Source of the DNA: Armatimonadota bacterium
Lineage (GTDB): Bacteria; Armatimonadota; Hebobacteria; GCA-020354555; CP070648
Assembly: GCA_035527535.1 (NCBI GenBank)
Contig: DATLAK010000185.1
Span: forward strand, 1 to 35,867
DNA length: 35,867 bases
Direction: 5' to 3'
Shown here: piece after piece, positions 8,330 through 17,700 of the stretch
How the letters are laid out: each line of letters begins with the position of its first letter
How positions within the stretch are numbered: the stretch's first letter is position 1
Position numbers and translations under genes: made by a program
Notes under the pieces: model-generated
The model's input: the letters and a program-made list of their open reading frames with translations, nothing else
Told to the model about the DNA's origin: nothing
The model's database searches: none

Positions 8330-9262
8330 GTGATCATTGACACGCATGTCCACCTCATCCGTCCGTTCGATTCCCATGGGAATCCTCAGTGCTACAGCCC
8401 CCACAAGCCAACCGGCGCCGAGGACTACCTCGCGGTCATGGAGGACGCCGGCATTGACCGCGCTTTTTTCATTAGCTGGTCACCGGAGGACCTCCCCGCC
8501 GATCTGGAGGGCAAGGGCATCGCCTTCGAGAGCGTGCGCGAGACAATGGCGCGCGACTATGCGCTGGAGGTGATGGCGAGGTTTCCCGACCGCTTCTACT
8601 GGTTCCCCTGCCATCTCGGGCCGCAAGTCCCAAACCACATGGCGCTGGCGCGCGAGAGCCTGGAGCTGGGCGCCGCCGGCCTCAAGCTGGCGGTCTCCTT
8701 CTGGGGCGAACTGCCCGATGACCCGCGTCCGATGCGGATTTGCGAGCTGGCGCGCGAGTTCGATGCGCAGATCATCTTGGATACCTCCTTCTGGTATCTG
8801 GGCAAGGACCGACCCGCCGATCCCGACTCCTTACCCCAGGGATTCCGCGAAGTCGCCAAGCGCGTCCAGGATTTCCCCGACTATCTCAGCCACCTGCGAG
8901 CGGTTATCGCGGCATATCCGACCATCAACTTCCAGCTTGCCCATGCGGGCGCGTGTGATTGGACGGTCGAACGCGCCCGCGAGGTCGGGCGCTTCATGCG
9001 CGAGCACCCGAACGTCTATGCCGACCTCGGCGCCGTGCCCCTCACCGCGCCGGGACTGGAGTGCCTAGTGGAGGCGGCGGGAGAGGACCGCATCATGTTC
9101 GGCACGGACTGGCCGCACTTCGCGCAGGGGCCGAAGATGCGCGAGGCGCTGGACAGCATCCGGCGACCGGGGAGGTTCGCCGCGAGAGTGGCGGAGAAGA
9201 TCGTGGGCGAGAACGCTGTGGCCTTCGTCAAGGGCCGGGAGCCGGGGCTGAAGCAGGCGTAG
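8330..9262 (+). CDS. Amidohydrolase-2 family metal-dependent hydrolase
   Basis: A 310-residue TIM-barrel hydrolase. The N-terminal DTHVHL (residues 4-9) is the D-x-H-x-H metal motif; GLKLAVSF marks a middle strand; NFQLAHAGACDW supplies the next histidine; MFGTDWPHFAQG holds the catalytic aspartate found at the end of the barrel in the amidohydrolase-2 (ACMSD-like) family. Members hydrolyse or decarboxylate cyclic or aromatic substrates or lactones, and the substrate here cannot be read. The start is GTG, two bases after the stop of the M19 gene, and its ribosome-binding site AGGAGG lies inside the end of that gene. The two are thus translated together and probably act on one substrate or successive ones. 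Confidence 0.85.
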   Translation: MIIDTHVHLIRPFDSHGNPQCYSPHKPTGAEDYLAVMEDAGIDRAFFISWSPEDLPADLEGKGIAFESVRETMARDYALEVMARFPDRFYWFPCHLGPQVPNHMALARESLELGAAGLKLAVSFWGELPDDPRPMRICELAREFDAQIILDTSFWYLGKDRPADPDSLPQGFREVAKRVQDFPDYLSHLRAVIAAYPTINFQLAHAGACDWTVERAREVGRFMREHPNVYADLGAVPLTAPGLECLVEAAGEDRIMFGTDWPHFAQGPKMREALDSIRRPGRFAARVAEKIVGENAVAFVKGREPGLKQA

Positions 9263-9392
9263 AGGACGGCGGCGCAGTTGACTGGAGTCATCTGTCCTAG
9301 TCAGGTGCCCGTGAAGCCGGCCTGCGATCGTGCCGCCAGCCTGTATGCGGTGGTTCGAGTGTCCGGGAAGAACCGGCACCCGATGCTACCCC

Positions 9393-9487
9393 ACACCCGC
9401 TTCGCGCAGAGCGCAGGCCGCTGCCAGTGGTCGCCACGGTGGACGATCGCCGGTACCGTGCCGCCCAGCGTCATGTGGCCGCGATAG
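9393..9487 (-). repeat. 3'-end gene fragment, copy A
   Basis: This 95-bp segment matches 14592-14686 with about 4 mismatches and also matches the equivalent part of copy B at 11202-11405. Read on the minus strand it encodes YRGHMTLGGTVPAIVHRGDH followed by WQRPALCAKRV, after which similarity to the other copies stops. It is a shorter piece of the same dispersed gene end. Confidence 0.7.
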
Positions 9488-9601
9488 CGGTTGTGGCTAA
9501 GCCTTCGGCGGCTAGGCCGCTGGTCGCCGCCCCGGCCGCAGGCCTATTGAGCTTCGCCTAGTATGTCGGACTTCCTGGACTGGTTGTGATATAGGGCGGG
9601 C

Positions 9602-9830
9602 ATGAAATCGCAATCGCAGCCCAGCTCGCCAAACGCATGGCGGGCAAGTCGCAGACGAGATTTCGCAGACCTGGAGAAGCGCCGCCGGGAAGCGGCCCGC
9701 CTGTTCGCCGAGGGCAATTCACGTGCGCAAGTGGCGCGCGCCTCGGGGGTTAGTGGCAAGCAGCCAGCAACTGGTTCCAGGCGTGGCAGCAAGACGGCGA
9801 GGAAGGCCTGAAAGCCGCCGGGGGGCGCTG
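9602..9830 (+). pseudogene. IS630-type transposase N-terminal remnant, frameshifted
   Basis: The first reading frame gives RRREAARLFAEGNSRAQVAR, then ASGVS, the helix-turn-helix found at the start of IS630-family and related winged-helix transposases. The continuation, NWFQAWQQDGEEGLKAAG, which normally follows directly, is in another frame starting near 9766. A frameshift between about 9755 and 9766 has therefore broken the gene. The catalytic DDE part is absent; after about 9830 the frame continues into unrelated sequence and on into the Kelch reading frame. No inverted repeats or target duplications were recognised. Confidence 0.7.
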
Positions 9831-10020
9831 GGCGCTGACGGCCGAGGGGAACCATCACTGCAGGTATGACCGGCGGGACCTGTACTGCATGTACCACCCA
9901 TGGAAGACCTCGAGGACCGGTGACCATGCCACGCTGACGATAACGGTGACCATCCCCAAGGGGTGGAAGCCGCCGTATGGAGTGGAGTCCTACTGCTCAG
10001 ACAGAGAGGATACGGCCATC

Positions 10021-10992
10021 ATGGATTCAACCATCGTCCCTTCCCATGGGGCGAACGGGTACCGCTGGACCGAGATTAGCCCGGCTGCGCCATTCGCACC
10101 GCGGGACGGGGCCGGCGCAGTAGTGTTTGGTGGGAAGATGTGGCTATTGGGTGGCTGGAACCCGACAGACAAGGAACACTTCCCCCAAGCATGTAACAGC
10201 GAAGTCTGGTCCTCCAAGAACGGCATCGACTGGCATCTGGAGAACCCTCGCGCTCCGTGGGAACCACGCCATACCGCGGGTTACGCAGTGCATAAGGGCA
10301 GAATGTGGATCGTTGGCGGCGATCCCCTACAGGGGCACTACCAGAACGACGTTTGGAGCAGTGGGGATGGTATCCACTGGGGTCTGGTATGCGACAAAGT
10401 TCCTTGGGCTGAGCGCGTGCTGCACTACACGCTGGTGCATGACGGCAAGATTTGGGTTATGGGCGGGCAGACCCTCCCACAGTTCGCCCCGGCGACAGAG
10501 GTGTTCTACAACGACGTCTGGAGTTCGAGCGATGGTGTTGAGTGGACTCGCGTCACCGCGCGCGCGCCCTGGCGGCCGCGAGGCATGATCGGTAGTTGCG
10601 CCGTACTCAAGGGCAGGATGTGGATCCTTGGCGGCGGCACCTACGAGACCCCGGCGACGCCCACGAGAGAGTTCTACAATGATGTCTGGAGTTCAGCTGA
10701 CGGCGTTAACTGGCAAAGGCACGTCGAACATGCGCCTTGGGATCCACGACAGTACCACGAAGTAGCTGCCTTTGACGACAGGTTGTGGGTGCTGGAGGGG
10801 ATGCACGGGGGGCGCAATCGGAATGACGTGTGGTATTCCTCTGACGGTGTCAACTGGCATGAACTGCCCAATACTCCTTGGGAGCCCCGACACGCGGCAA
10901 GTGTATGCGTTCACGACGACGGACTGTGGGTGATCGCAGGGAATAACATGTTCTCGGACGTATGGAAGCTCACTCGCGTGGGGACCCGTTAG
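10021..10992 (+). CDS. Kelch-repeat beta-propeller protein
   Basis: A 323-residue protein made of Kelch repeats of about 47-56 residues. Each repeat has a MW(I/L)(L/V)GG strand, then DVWSS.DG..W, then APW.PR and a variable strand ending in K/DGR. The glycine pairs are at MWLLGG, MWIVGG, IWVMGG and MWILGG, with weaker LWVLEG and LWVIAG. The N-terminal GYRWTEISPAAPFAPRDG and the C-terminal DVWKL complete one blade, giving a six-bladed ring closed in the usual way. No signal peptide is seen with the ATG at 10021, which has AGAGAGGA upstream. An ATG at 9889 in the same frame would add 44 residues. Kelch propellers are binding scaffolds, and some, such as galactose oxidase and sialic-acid mutarotase NanM, are enzymes; which kind this is cannot be told. 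It lies between two copies of the dispersed 3'-end repeat. Confidence 0.8.
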   Translation: MDSTIVPSHGANGYRWTEISPAAPFAPRDGAGAVVFGGKMWLLGGWNPTDKEHFPQACNSEVWSSKNGIDWHLENPRAPWEPRHTAGYAVHKGRMWIVGGDPLQGHYQNDVWSSGDGIHWGLVCDKVPWAERVLHYTLVHDGKIWVMGGQTLPQFAPATEVFYNDVWSSSDGVEWTRVTARAPWRPRGMIGSCAVLKGRMWILGGGTYETPATPTREFYNDVWSSADGVNWQRHVEHAPWDPRQYHEVAAFDDRLWVLEGMHGGRNRNDVWYSSDGVNWHELPNTPWEPRHAASVCVHDDGLWVIAGNNMFSDVWKLTRVGTR

Positions 10993-11435
10993 AGTATACG
11001 AGTATACGGGGAGGCTACGTGTACCGCGACAGGCGATGTGCAGGTGCTCCTGGTGTCGACGATACGCGGATGGATGCAACAGGCCCTGTAGTCGGCCATA
11101 GTCGAGATGATGGTTGCGTTTGATGCCGGTTGCGGATCTCAAGCACCGGTGAAACCAGGTGCGGGTGTCAGGCGCAGCTGAGACCAGCTCGAGTGGACTG
11201 ATACCGATCCTTCTGGGCACCTGGGCGGCCCAGCGGTCATGCAGGTCAGCCCGGCTGCAGGCCGAACACTCGCTCGGCGCAGAGCGCAGGCCGCTGCCAG
11301 TGGTCGCCACGGTGGACGATCTCCGGTACCGCGCCGCCCAGCGTCATGTGGCCGCGATAGATGAACATGCCCTCCTGATCGGTGATGGCGCCAGAGGCGC
11401 ACAAACGCCTTCCGGAAGAGGAGGCAAAGCTAAGT
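10993..11435. other. Intergenic region with repeat copy B
   Basis: Just after the Kelch stop the bases GTATAC occur twice (GTATACGAGTATAC, about 10996-11009). The segment up to about 11200 shows no recognisable gene. From 11202 it is repeat copy B, which ends shortly before the stop codon of the DUF4091 gene on the minus strand. Confidence 0.6.
11202..11405 (-). repeat. 3'-end gene fragment, copy B
   Basis: 204 bp that align without gaps to 14528-14731 with about 11 mismatches. On the minus strand both copies encode the same C-terminal peptide, ITDQEGMFIYRGHMTLGGAV and HRGDHWQRPALCA, ending FGLQPG and a stop codon, followed by about 60 bases that are also conserved. Most differences inside the frame are silent (I count five silent and three amino-acid changes), so the copies descend from genes that were once under selection. 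The N-terminal part of that gene is not present here. Confidence 0.8.
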
Positions 11436-14297
11436 CTAGTCATGGCTCCCCGCCGGCTGCAACCGATGCCGCAGGCGCTCGATATGGGTGGCCACCTCGT
11501 TCCGGTGAGCAAACATCACCTCCGAGTTCTTGGTAAACGTGGCCAGATCGCTGGAGATTGCCGGGCCAATCGTTAGCAGCGCCCGCGATCTCGCCACAAG
11601 CGCATCTCGGTCGTATGCATCACTCGCCTCCAACGCCTCCTGAAGCGATTGCAGAACAGCAAAATAGTCGTAGTCCTCCATGCCGTCACGGAAGATCTCA
11701 AGTCGCACGCTGCTCCAGAACGCACCCTCCGGTCCAGGATACACGAGTTGCGCCTCGCCGTTCACGTTCAGATAGGTCCATGCGTTCCACGGCACCTCCG
11801 GCCAGCGCTTCCCCAACGCGATCGCTCGGTCAATGGCAGGATCTCCAGACCACGGCACCATATTCGAGCCCCATTGATCCAGGCACCAGTGCAGCAGTCC
11901 CTTCGCCTGGTACTTCCAGCAGTGCCAGAAGGTCATGCGCTCTTCAATGCCCGTGTAGTCTACGTACCAGTTAGTGTAGGGACGTTTCATCGTCGGGCCG
12001 CCGTAGAACCACAGCTCGTCACCAGCGGCTTGACGCGCCGCCACCGCCTCGTAGTTGAACGCGTTAGCCGTCACGACCCACGTGTCGATGGCACCTTCTA
12101 GACCCTCCGCCGGCGGGGACGCCGTGCACACGCGGTTGAGCCCCGGGAAGTGCTTACCGATCTGCTCCATCGTATGCCGGACATCCGGGTATAGGCTTGG
12201 GTCTGGCTCATCGTGCGCGTATATGAACGCCATGTCGAGCAGGTCCTGCTCCTTCAGGTAGCTGTAATGCCGCTCGATTCGTGCTAGCGTGGCCTCTGGC
12301 AACGGCCACGAGGGCGCGCTGCCCAGTTGCACCGCATTCAGGCCCCGCTCCAACGCGAACTCGAAATTGTCAATAGGCTCAAGCAGGTTCCAACCGGTCG
12401 CCGGGTTGACACGATACCTGAGGAGAAACGCCATCTCATTGCGCCGTACGTGCTCGGGAATCTCGTCCCACCCGTTCCAGTCCCTGATGTATCCCTCATT
12501 CAGCCAGAAAACGGTCTTGAGCGCCGGCCACCGAGGCAAATCGAAATCGTAGACGCGCACACGAACCGGCACGACAGCGTGCGCGCCATCAGCCACACGA
12601 ACCTCCACGGTCCCCGTGTAGACGCCCGCCGGAGTGCCGTAGGGGATATGTAGGGACACCCAAACGGGCTGGTGAAGCCGATCTATCGGGACCGTGCGTC
12701 GTGCATCGGTCATTGGGATGAGCGGGTCCGGAAACCAGCCGATGTAGTCGATAGGATGACGCGGCTGGCGCGTCTCCACGAAGTCTACCCACTGAAACTC
12801 GAACTTCCCGGAAGGAATGGTGGCGCCACGGGGACCGCGCAGGTCTGATGCAGCCAACGAGACGTCGGCTAACTCGTCGCCGCCGGGGATTAGAACGAGC
12901 TGAAGGCCCTCGTACTCCCCACGTGCTGCTGCGATCTCAAACTCGTCGGCCAGCGGGCCGGCAAACGCGCGATCCCGGAGCAACTTCTCCAGGGTCGATG
13001 CCTTCCCTACGGCGAACGCCGCATCCCCCACGTCATGGTCCAGCCACCATTTGAGCTTCTGCGCTCTGCCAAGCAAACGCTCGAGCGGACTAGCGAGTCC
13101 GTGCCATTCCGCTACGGAAGTCTCCGCCTCTGCCAGCTGCGCACGCCTCTTCTTGGCCTCGCTCTCAAGCCGCACCAAGGACTGCCAAATCCATCGCGGC
13201 GCCAGCGAATCGCCTGCCGCCAGGCGATCGCGGACTCTGCCCAGAGTACACTGTGCCTCGTCCAGGGTCGCTCGGTTCGCCGGCACATTGACCGCGATGG
13301 ACTGCCGCAGGAACGGGCGTCCGCAGCCGCTCTCAGCCACTTCGAGGGTCACAATGCCAAGCGTGCCGTCAGGCAGTACATATGTCAGTGGTTGACGAAG
13401 ACGGCCACCCGCTGGAATGGAAACTTCTTTCGTAAGCAGGGTCTGCTTGCCATCTACTTCCTCTAGGATCAAGCGGATGTCCGCCGAGGCAGTGGACGCA
13501 CTGTGGTTCACGAACTGTACTGTCAACGGATTCTCGCCCACATGCGGAGGCGCGACTTCCTGCAACTCTGCGGTCAGCGCATTGTGACCGCCGAAATAGA
13601 CGTCACCGAAGTACTGCGGTTCGTAGAACCAAGCGTAGGTCACCGCCCACGAGGCGTTTCCTATTCGATTTGGAAGGCGGCGCCCCAGATTCATCCGCCA
13701 CGCGTCTCCCCTGTCCGGTGCAGGGACGTCGACCCCGGCGAGCGGCAGTGCGAGTTCGGCCGTCCACGAGCCGTTCTGCGTAGATGCTGCCCCCCGAGGA
13801 TCGGCACGCCACTGGCGTGCGCCGCCGCCGTACTGCCGTGTGACAAGATCGCCCTCCGACGTTAGCGCCGCTTTGTAGTATCGCTCAGGAGCGCCTGCGT
13901 CAATGAGAACCTCTGCCGTGGCGTCGCCGTCTGCGGGGGGGAAGGCAGGTGGCGCCTGACGTGTTGGCTCGGGACTAAGGCATCGAAACGCGACATATAG
14001 GTAGTCATCATCGTACGTCAGCCCCGCCTCAGTCACGAAGGGCGCGTACTCCCCCTGGTAGCACAGCGAAAAAGGCCGGACCCAGACTGCCCCGTCCCAT
14101 ACCGGCTCATCCAGGTTCCCGTCGATTACGGGGGCTGCGTCTGTGGCGGCAATGCGAATCGACGGCCGCCCGAACAAGGGCCGATCCCGCGGCGGTACTT
14201 GCTCCTTCGCCCAACATAGGGAGGCGGTCCGCGCAAGCACCAGAACCGCCACGGCTGTGGCCAGGACCCCCTTCCTCAGTACGCTCTTATCATCCAT
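11436..14297 (-). CDS. Secreted glycan-active protein with CBM9-like and DUF4091 domains
   Basis: A 953-residue exported protein. The start at 14297 (GGGAG 8 bases upstream) gives a signal peptide: MDDKSVLRKG, a hydrophobic run, then a small-residue cleavage zone ending in CWAKEQ. Residues about 35-230 fit a CBM9-like carbohydrate-binding domain (APVIDGNLDEPVWDGA; LTYDDDYLYVAFRC; WTAELALPLAGVDVP). A beta-sandwich and a helical linker (about 330-440) follow. The C-terminal half is a DUF4091 barrel, seen from FWLNEGYIRDWNGWDEIP through DMAFIYAHDEPDPSLYPDV, LWFYGGPTMKRPYTNW and LEIFRDGMEDYDYFAVLQ. DUF4091 proteins are glycoside-hydrolase-like, and the HDEP region holds the probable acidic active-site residues. 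Substrate is unknown. Direct copies of the same 3'-end repeat lie on both sides. Confidence 0.8.
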   Translation of the reverse strand: MDDKSVLRKGVLATAVAVLVLARTASLCWAKEQVPPRDRPLFGRPSIRIAATDAAPVIDGNLDEPVWDGAVWVRPFSLCYQGEYAPFVTEAGLTYDDDYLYVAFRCLSPEPTRQAPPAFPPADGDATAEVLIDAGAPERYYKAALTSEGDLVTRQYGGGARQWRADPRGAASTQNGSWTAELALPLAGVDVPAPDRGDAWRMNLGRRLPNRIGNASWAVTYAWFYEPQYFGDVYFGGHNALTAELQEVAPPHVGENPLTVQFVNHSASTASADIRLILEEVDGKQTLLTKEVSIPAGGRLRQPLTYVLPDGTLGIVTLEVAESGCGRPFLRQSIAVNVPANRATLDEAQCTLGRVRDRLAAGDSLAPRWIWQSLVRLESEAKKRRAQLAEAETSVAEWHGLASPLERLLGRAQKLKWWLDHDVGDAAFAVGKASTLEKLLRDRAFAGPLADEFEIAAARGEYEGLQLVLIPGGDELADVSLAASDLRGPRGATIPSGKFEFQWVDFVETRQPRHPIDYIGWFPDPLIPMTDARRTVPIDRLHQPVWVSLHIPYGTPAGVYTGTVEVRVADGAHAVVPVRVRVYDFDLPRWPALKTVFWLNEGYIRDWNGWDEIPEHVRRNEMAFLLRYRVNPATGWNLLEPIDNFEFALERGLNAVQLGSAPSWPLPEATLARIERHYSYLKEQDLLDMAFIYAHDEPDPSLYPDVRHTMEQIGKHFPGLNRVCTASPPAEGLEGAIDTWVVTANAFNYEAVAARQAAGDELWFYGGPTMKRPYTNWYVDYTGIEERMTFWHCWKYQAKGLLHWCLDQWGSNMVPWSGDPAIDRAIALGKRWPEVPWNAWTYLNVNGEAQLVYPGPEGAFWSSVRLEIFRDGMEDYDYFAVLQSLQEALEASDAYDRDALVARSRALLTIGPAISSDLATFTKNSEVMFAHRNEVATHIERLRHRLQPAGSHD

Positions 14298-14776
14298 GTG
14301 TGGTCTCCCGTTGCCCCCGATTCCCGAGGTGGACCTGGCTGAGAAATTCCCAAGCTGGCCCGCAATCATCCTACTTCGCTTCACCGAGGCCGTCAACCTC
14401 GGCTGTGCGGTTGTGCTTTGTTCGTGAGATTGTGCGCGGCCAGCAAGCGCCCACTCGTGCCGTTCGCGCGAATTGGTGAAGGCCTCCCGCACCAGTTAGC
14501 CAGCGGCGAGATCGGTGCGTCGGCTCGTATCGCTCCTTCTGGGCACCTGGGCGGCCCAGCGGTCATGCAGGTCAGCCTGGCTGCAGGCCGAACACCCGCT
14601 TCGCGCAGAGTGCAGGCCGCTGCCAGTGGTCGCCGCGGTGGACGATCGCCGGCACCGCGCCGCCCAGCGTCATGTGGCCGCGATAGATGAACATGCCCTC
14701 CTGATCGGTGATGACGCCAGAGGCGCACAAATGATGTGCTTGGGCGCGCAGGTCGGCTTGAGCTTAGATCGCTGCC
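14298..14776. other. Intergenic region with repeat copy C
   Basis: Upstream of the DUF4091 gene the frame stays open to 14492, but codons 14298-14492 are leader rather than protein because a signal peptide starts at 14297. Positions 14528-14731 are repeat copy C. I could not identify a promoter for the DUF4091 gene with confidence. Confidence 0.6.
14528..14731 (-). repeat. 3'-end gene fragment, copy C
   Basis: Same 204-bp unit as copy B at about 95 percent identity by eye, in the same orientation, on the other side of the DUF4091 gene and 3,326 bp away. It lies just past the 3' end of the GNAT fusion gene, in line with it but separated by its stop codon, so it is not part of that protein. 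Confidence 0.8.
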
Positions 14777-17700
14777 TCAGGGCAAGTGGCCGCAGCCCGA
14801 TAAGCAGCACCAAGGCTGCACTTGCCGTGCGGTGCCGCCGCAGGCAAGATAGAGCACAGAGCGCCAGCGTTGCCCCGGCTCCAGCGTGCCCCATGACCGG
14901 GCCACCAGATGGTACCCGTCGCGGCCGCTGAGGTCCACCCCCGCGCGCGCGGCGTGCAGCGAGCCGCTCGTCAGCAAGACGGCGCACCGGGCGGCGGGGT
15001 TCTCGACGATCCCCCACGGCGCGCAGCTCACCGAGACGTGATCGGGCCGCCGATGGCGCACCGCCCCCGGCTCGCCAGCCCGATGCACGAGTATGACGTC
15101 GGTCGGTTTGCCCCCGAGCGCCAGCCAGACATCAGCCCCGGCCTCGAAGCGAGCTGACGCCTCGTGCCGGTTGGCGCACGCGACGCCGAGCGCCAGCACT
15201 GGCAGGCCCGGTAGGAGCATGTACTCCAGCGTCAGCCGCACATTGCGGCCGCGTTCGTGCTTGGGCGAACAGGAGACCCCGATCCCCCGCCAGGTAGCGC
15301 CGCTGCGCCCCTGGCGCGAAATGAAGCGCGCGCGAAACTTCTCGTGGTGCAGCAGAGCCCCGAGGTCGCCGAGCTGCGGCCAGATGCCGCCGAACCAGGG
15401 GTTCCAATACATGAAAGGCCCCGCATCGGGGTACCCGGAGTGCAGCAGCTCGCGCCCCTGCCAGGTCAGCGATACGGCGCAGCCGCAAAACGCGGGATCC
15501 ACGCGCAGGGTCATGGGGGCCGCGCGCAGCGCGAGCACGCCGTCCTGCGCGCGCTCCTCGATCACGGGCGGCTGCTTGGGCAGCAGGACGAGCGGGAGGT
15601 CGCGGCGGTAGGTGACTTCCTCGAGCCGCAGCTCGGCGCGCGCGGCGGCGACGCCCGGCCGCGCGCGGCTTGCGGGCTTGACCCCGATCGTCGAGGCCAC
15701 GGGGTGGGCCTGGTCGAGATCGTCGAAAGCGATGATCCGCTGGTCGGCGTGCGCGCCCGGGGGCATCGCCAGGCGCAGCCGCCCCGACAGCTTCCGCCGG
15801 CCCGCGGAACGAGCAAAGGCGCGAACTTGCGCGCCCTCGGGCGTGACGATCGTCGGACTGGGTTCCAATCCGAACTCGATGGCGGGCGAGGAGGGGGCCG
15901 GCTCGCCCGCGCCAAAGGTGTCGGCTTTATCCCCGTGCAGCGTTTGCCACCACGAGCGAACGGCCTGCGCGCCGCCCGGGCCGGCGAAGACATGCAACGC
16001 CGGCGCCTCGGCCCGCGCGCCCGGCTGCAGGCGCCCCAGCGACTGCTGCACGCGCCACCCCTGCCGCTCGACCCGCGAGGCCTGCTCCCAGATCAAACCT
16101 ACCGCGTAGCCGCGCTCATCCCACACGCAGGTCCAGCCCTCGGGCCAGTCCGCGTCCTCGTCGCCTGCGCGCAGGTGGTACAGTCCAAGACCGGCGCCCT
16201 CACTCGGCGCTTCGCTGATACCACCGGGCGCGGGCAGACCCGCGTATTGCTGGTGCTCCTCCGCCCGGGCGTGGCGCAGCACCGTGAGGTCGAGCGTCTC
16301 GGCGGTGGTGTTGATGACGGCGTCGCGGATCTCGACCACCGGCCGATGCGTCAGGGCGATCCGCCGCTCCAGGAGCACGCCCGGGCGCTGCACCGACTCG
16401 CAGCGCACCACCGCCGTCAGCGCGCCCGCATGCCGCTCGATGGCGGCATCCAGCCGCCGGCCGGTGAAGAACTCCTGCCAAACGAACGGCGGCCCCAGCG
16501 CCGGTGGCGGCAAGCGGATCAACGAGATCGGCCCCGCCTTCTCCCCATCGCGCATCCGGTCGAACACGCGCAGATGGCCGCCGCGGTCGAGGACGACCCG
16601 CAGGCTGTCGCTCTCCAGGATGGCGCGATCCTCGTCCGCCGAGCCCACGAGGTCGCCCGGCCCGCGCGCGCGCAGGGCGACGCGGGCGTCCTTGGCGCGG
16701 ATAGTGCGCCGCCCAACCCGGAGGCTCACCTGCGCCGTAATGTCAACTTGCCCGGCCCCCTCGGGAGTCAGCAGCACCGGCACTTGTTTGCAGCTGTGGG
16801 GCTGCATCTGCAGCAATGCCGCCTGGCGTTTCATCCGCGCACCGCCGGGCGACGAGGCCGCCACCCGCACCCGCGCCGGCTGCTCCAGGTTGGACCGTAC
16901 CCGCAGCAGCACCTGCTGTTGCTGCCGCGGGCGCAGGGACACGAAGTCGCGCTCGACCTCCACGGCGGCGGGCTGCCGCAAGTCCATGCCCGCCGCCAGC
17001 TCCACGGGCTCGCCGTCGAGCAGCACCGCCGACCTGATAATGTGCGCGAAGGGCGCCTTCTCCTTGTCGCGGATATCGGGGGCCACCACGAACTCGGCCG
17101 ACCGCACCTCGCACCCGCGCACGGTGAATGACCCCTGGAAGTCGCACGCGATGCCGGGATCGGGCCGGCAGACGATTACCGCCTGCAAGTCGCGCCCGCG
17201 CTTGCTCTCGATCTCCCAGCGGATCGCCTGCGGCAGGTCGGCAATGACCTTCTCCCCCGGCAAGTAACAGCCGACCCGCAGCTCGTTGGTCTCGATCTCC
17301 AGCAAGCCCCAGGAGTGGCGGTCGAAGACCATCCGCAGCAGGTCACCATCGGCGCGCCACAGGTACTCGAAGGCCCGCACCTCGCCGTGGCGGTAGGCGT
17401 CCTCGAGCAGAGCGAGGTCGCGCACCTGAGTGTCGTACCAGTTGTGGCGCTCGAAGAACGGGCGCGCCAGGGGGTGGCGCAGCGCGAACGGGACGAAGTT
17501 GAGCATCCATGCCTGGGTCTCCGGCACCCACATGAAGCCCGCCTTCTTATAGAGCGGCACCGCCTTGAGGTTGCCCGCCCACGTGCCCAGATGCACCTGG
17601 TCGAAGCCCAGCTCCATCGCCTTCTCGACGCAGCTCAGGAGCACCGCTTTGCCGAAGCCGCGCCCGTGGTAAACGGGGTGGGCGTTGAGGTGTGGGATGT

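Larger units (their letters stand above)
9263..10020. other. Degenerate intergenic zone: repeat copy A, IS630 remnant, unassigned open frame
   Basis: This stretch holds a 95-bp gene-end fragment (9393-9487), GC-rich imperfect repeats at about 9490-9550 (GGCTAAGCC, GGCGGCTAGGCCGC), an IS630 transposase remnant (9602 to about 9830), and an open frame (about 9830-10020) that runs into the Kelch gene. The last part reads like real protein (DHATLTITVTIPKGWKPPYG) but is unassigned. It may be a lost N-terminal domain of the Kelch gene or the end of another gene. Confidence 0.55.

Noticed and set aside
11202-14731. Composite transposon flanked by the 204-bp direct repeats
   Set aside because: The repeats contain no transposase, no terminal inverted repeats and no target duplications, and they read as the end of a protein gene.
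15257-17131. 624-codon plus-strand open frame
   Set aside because: Opposite-strand shadow of the GNAT fusion gene; composition is Arg/Pro/Gly-rich and without domains.
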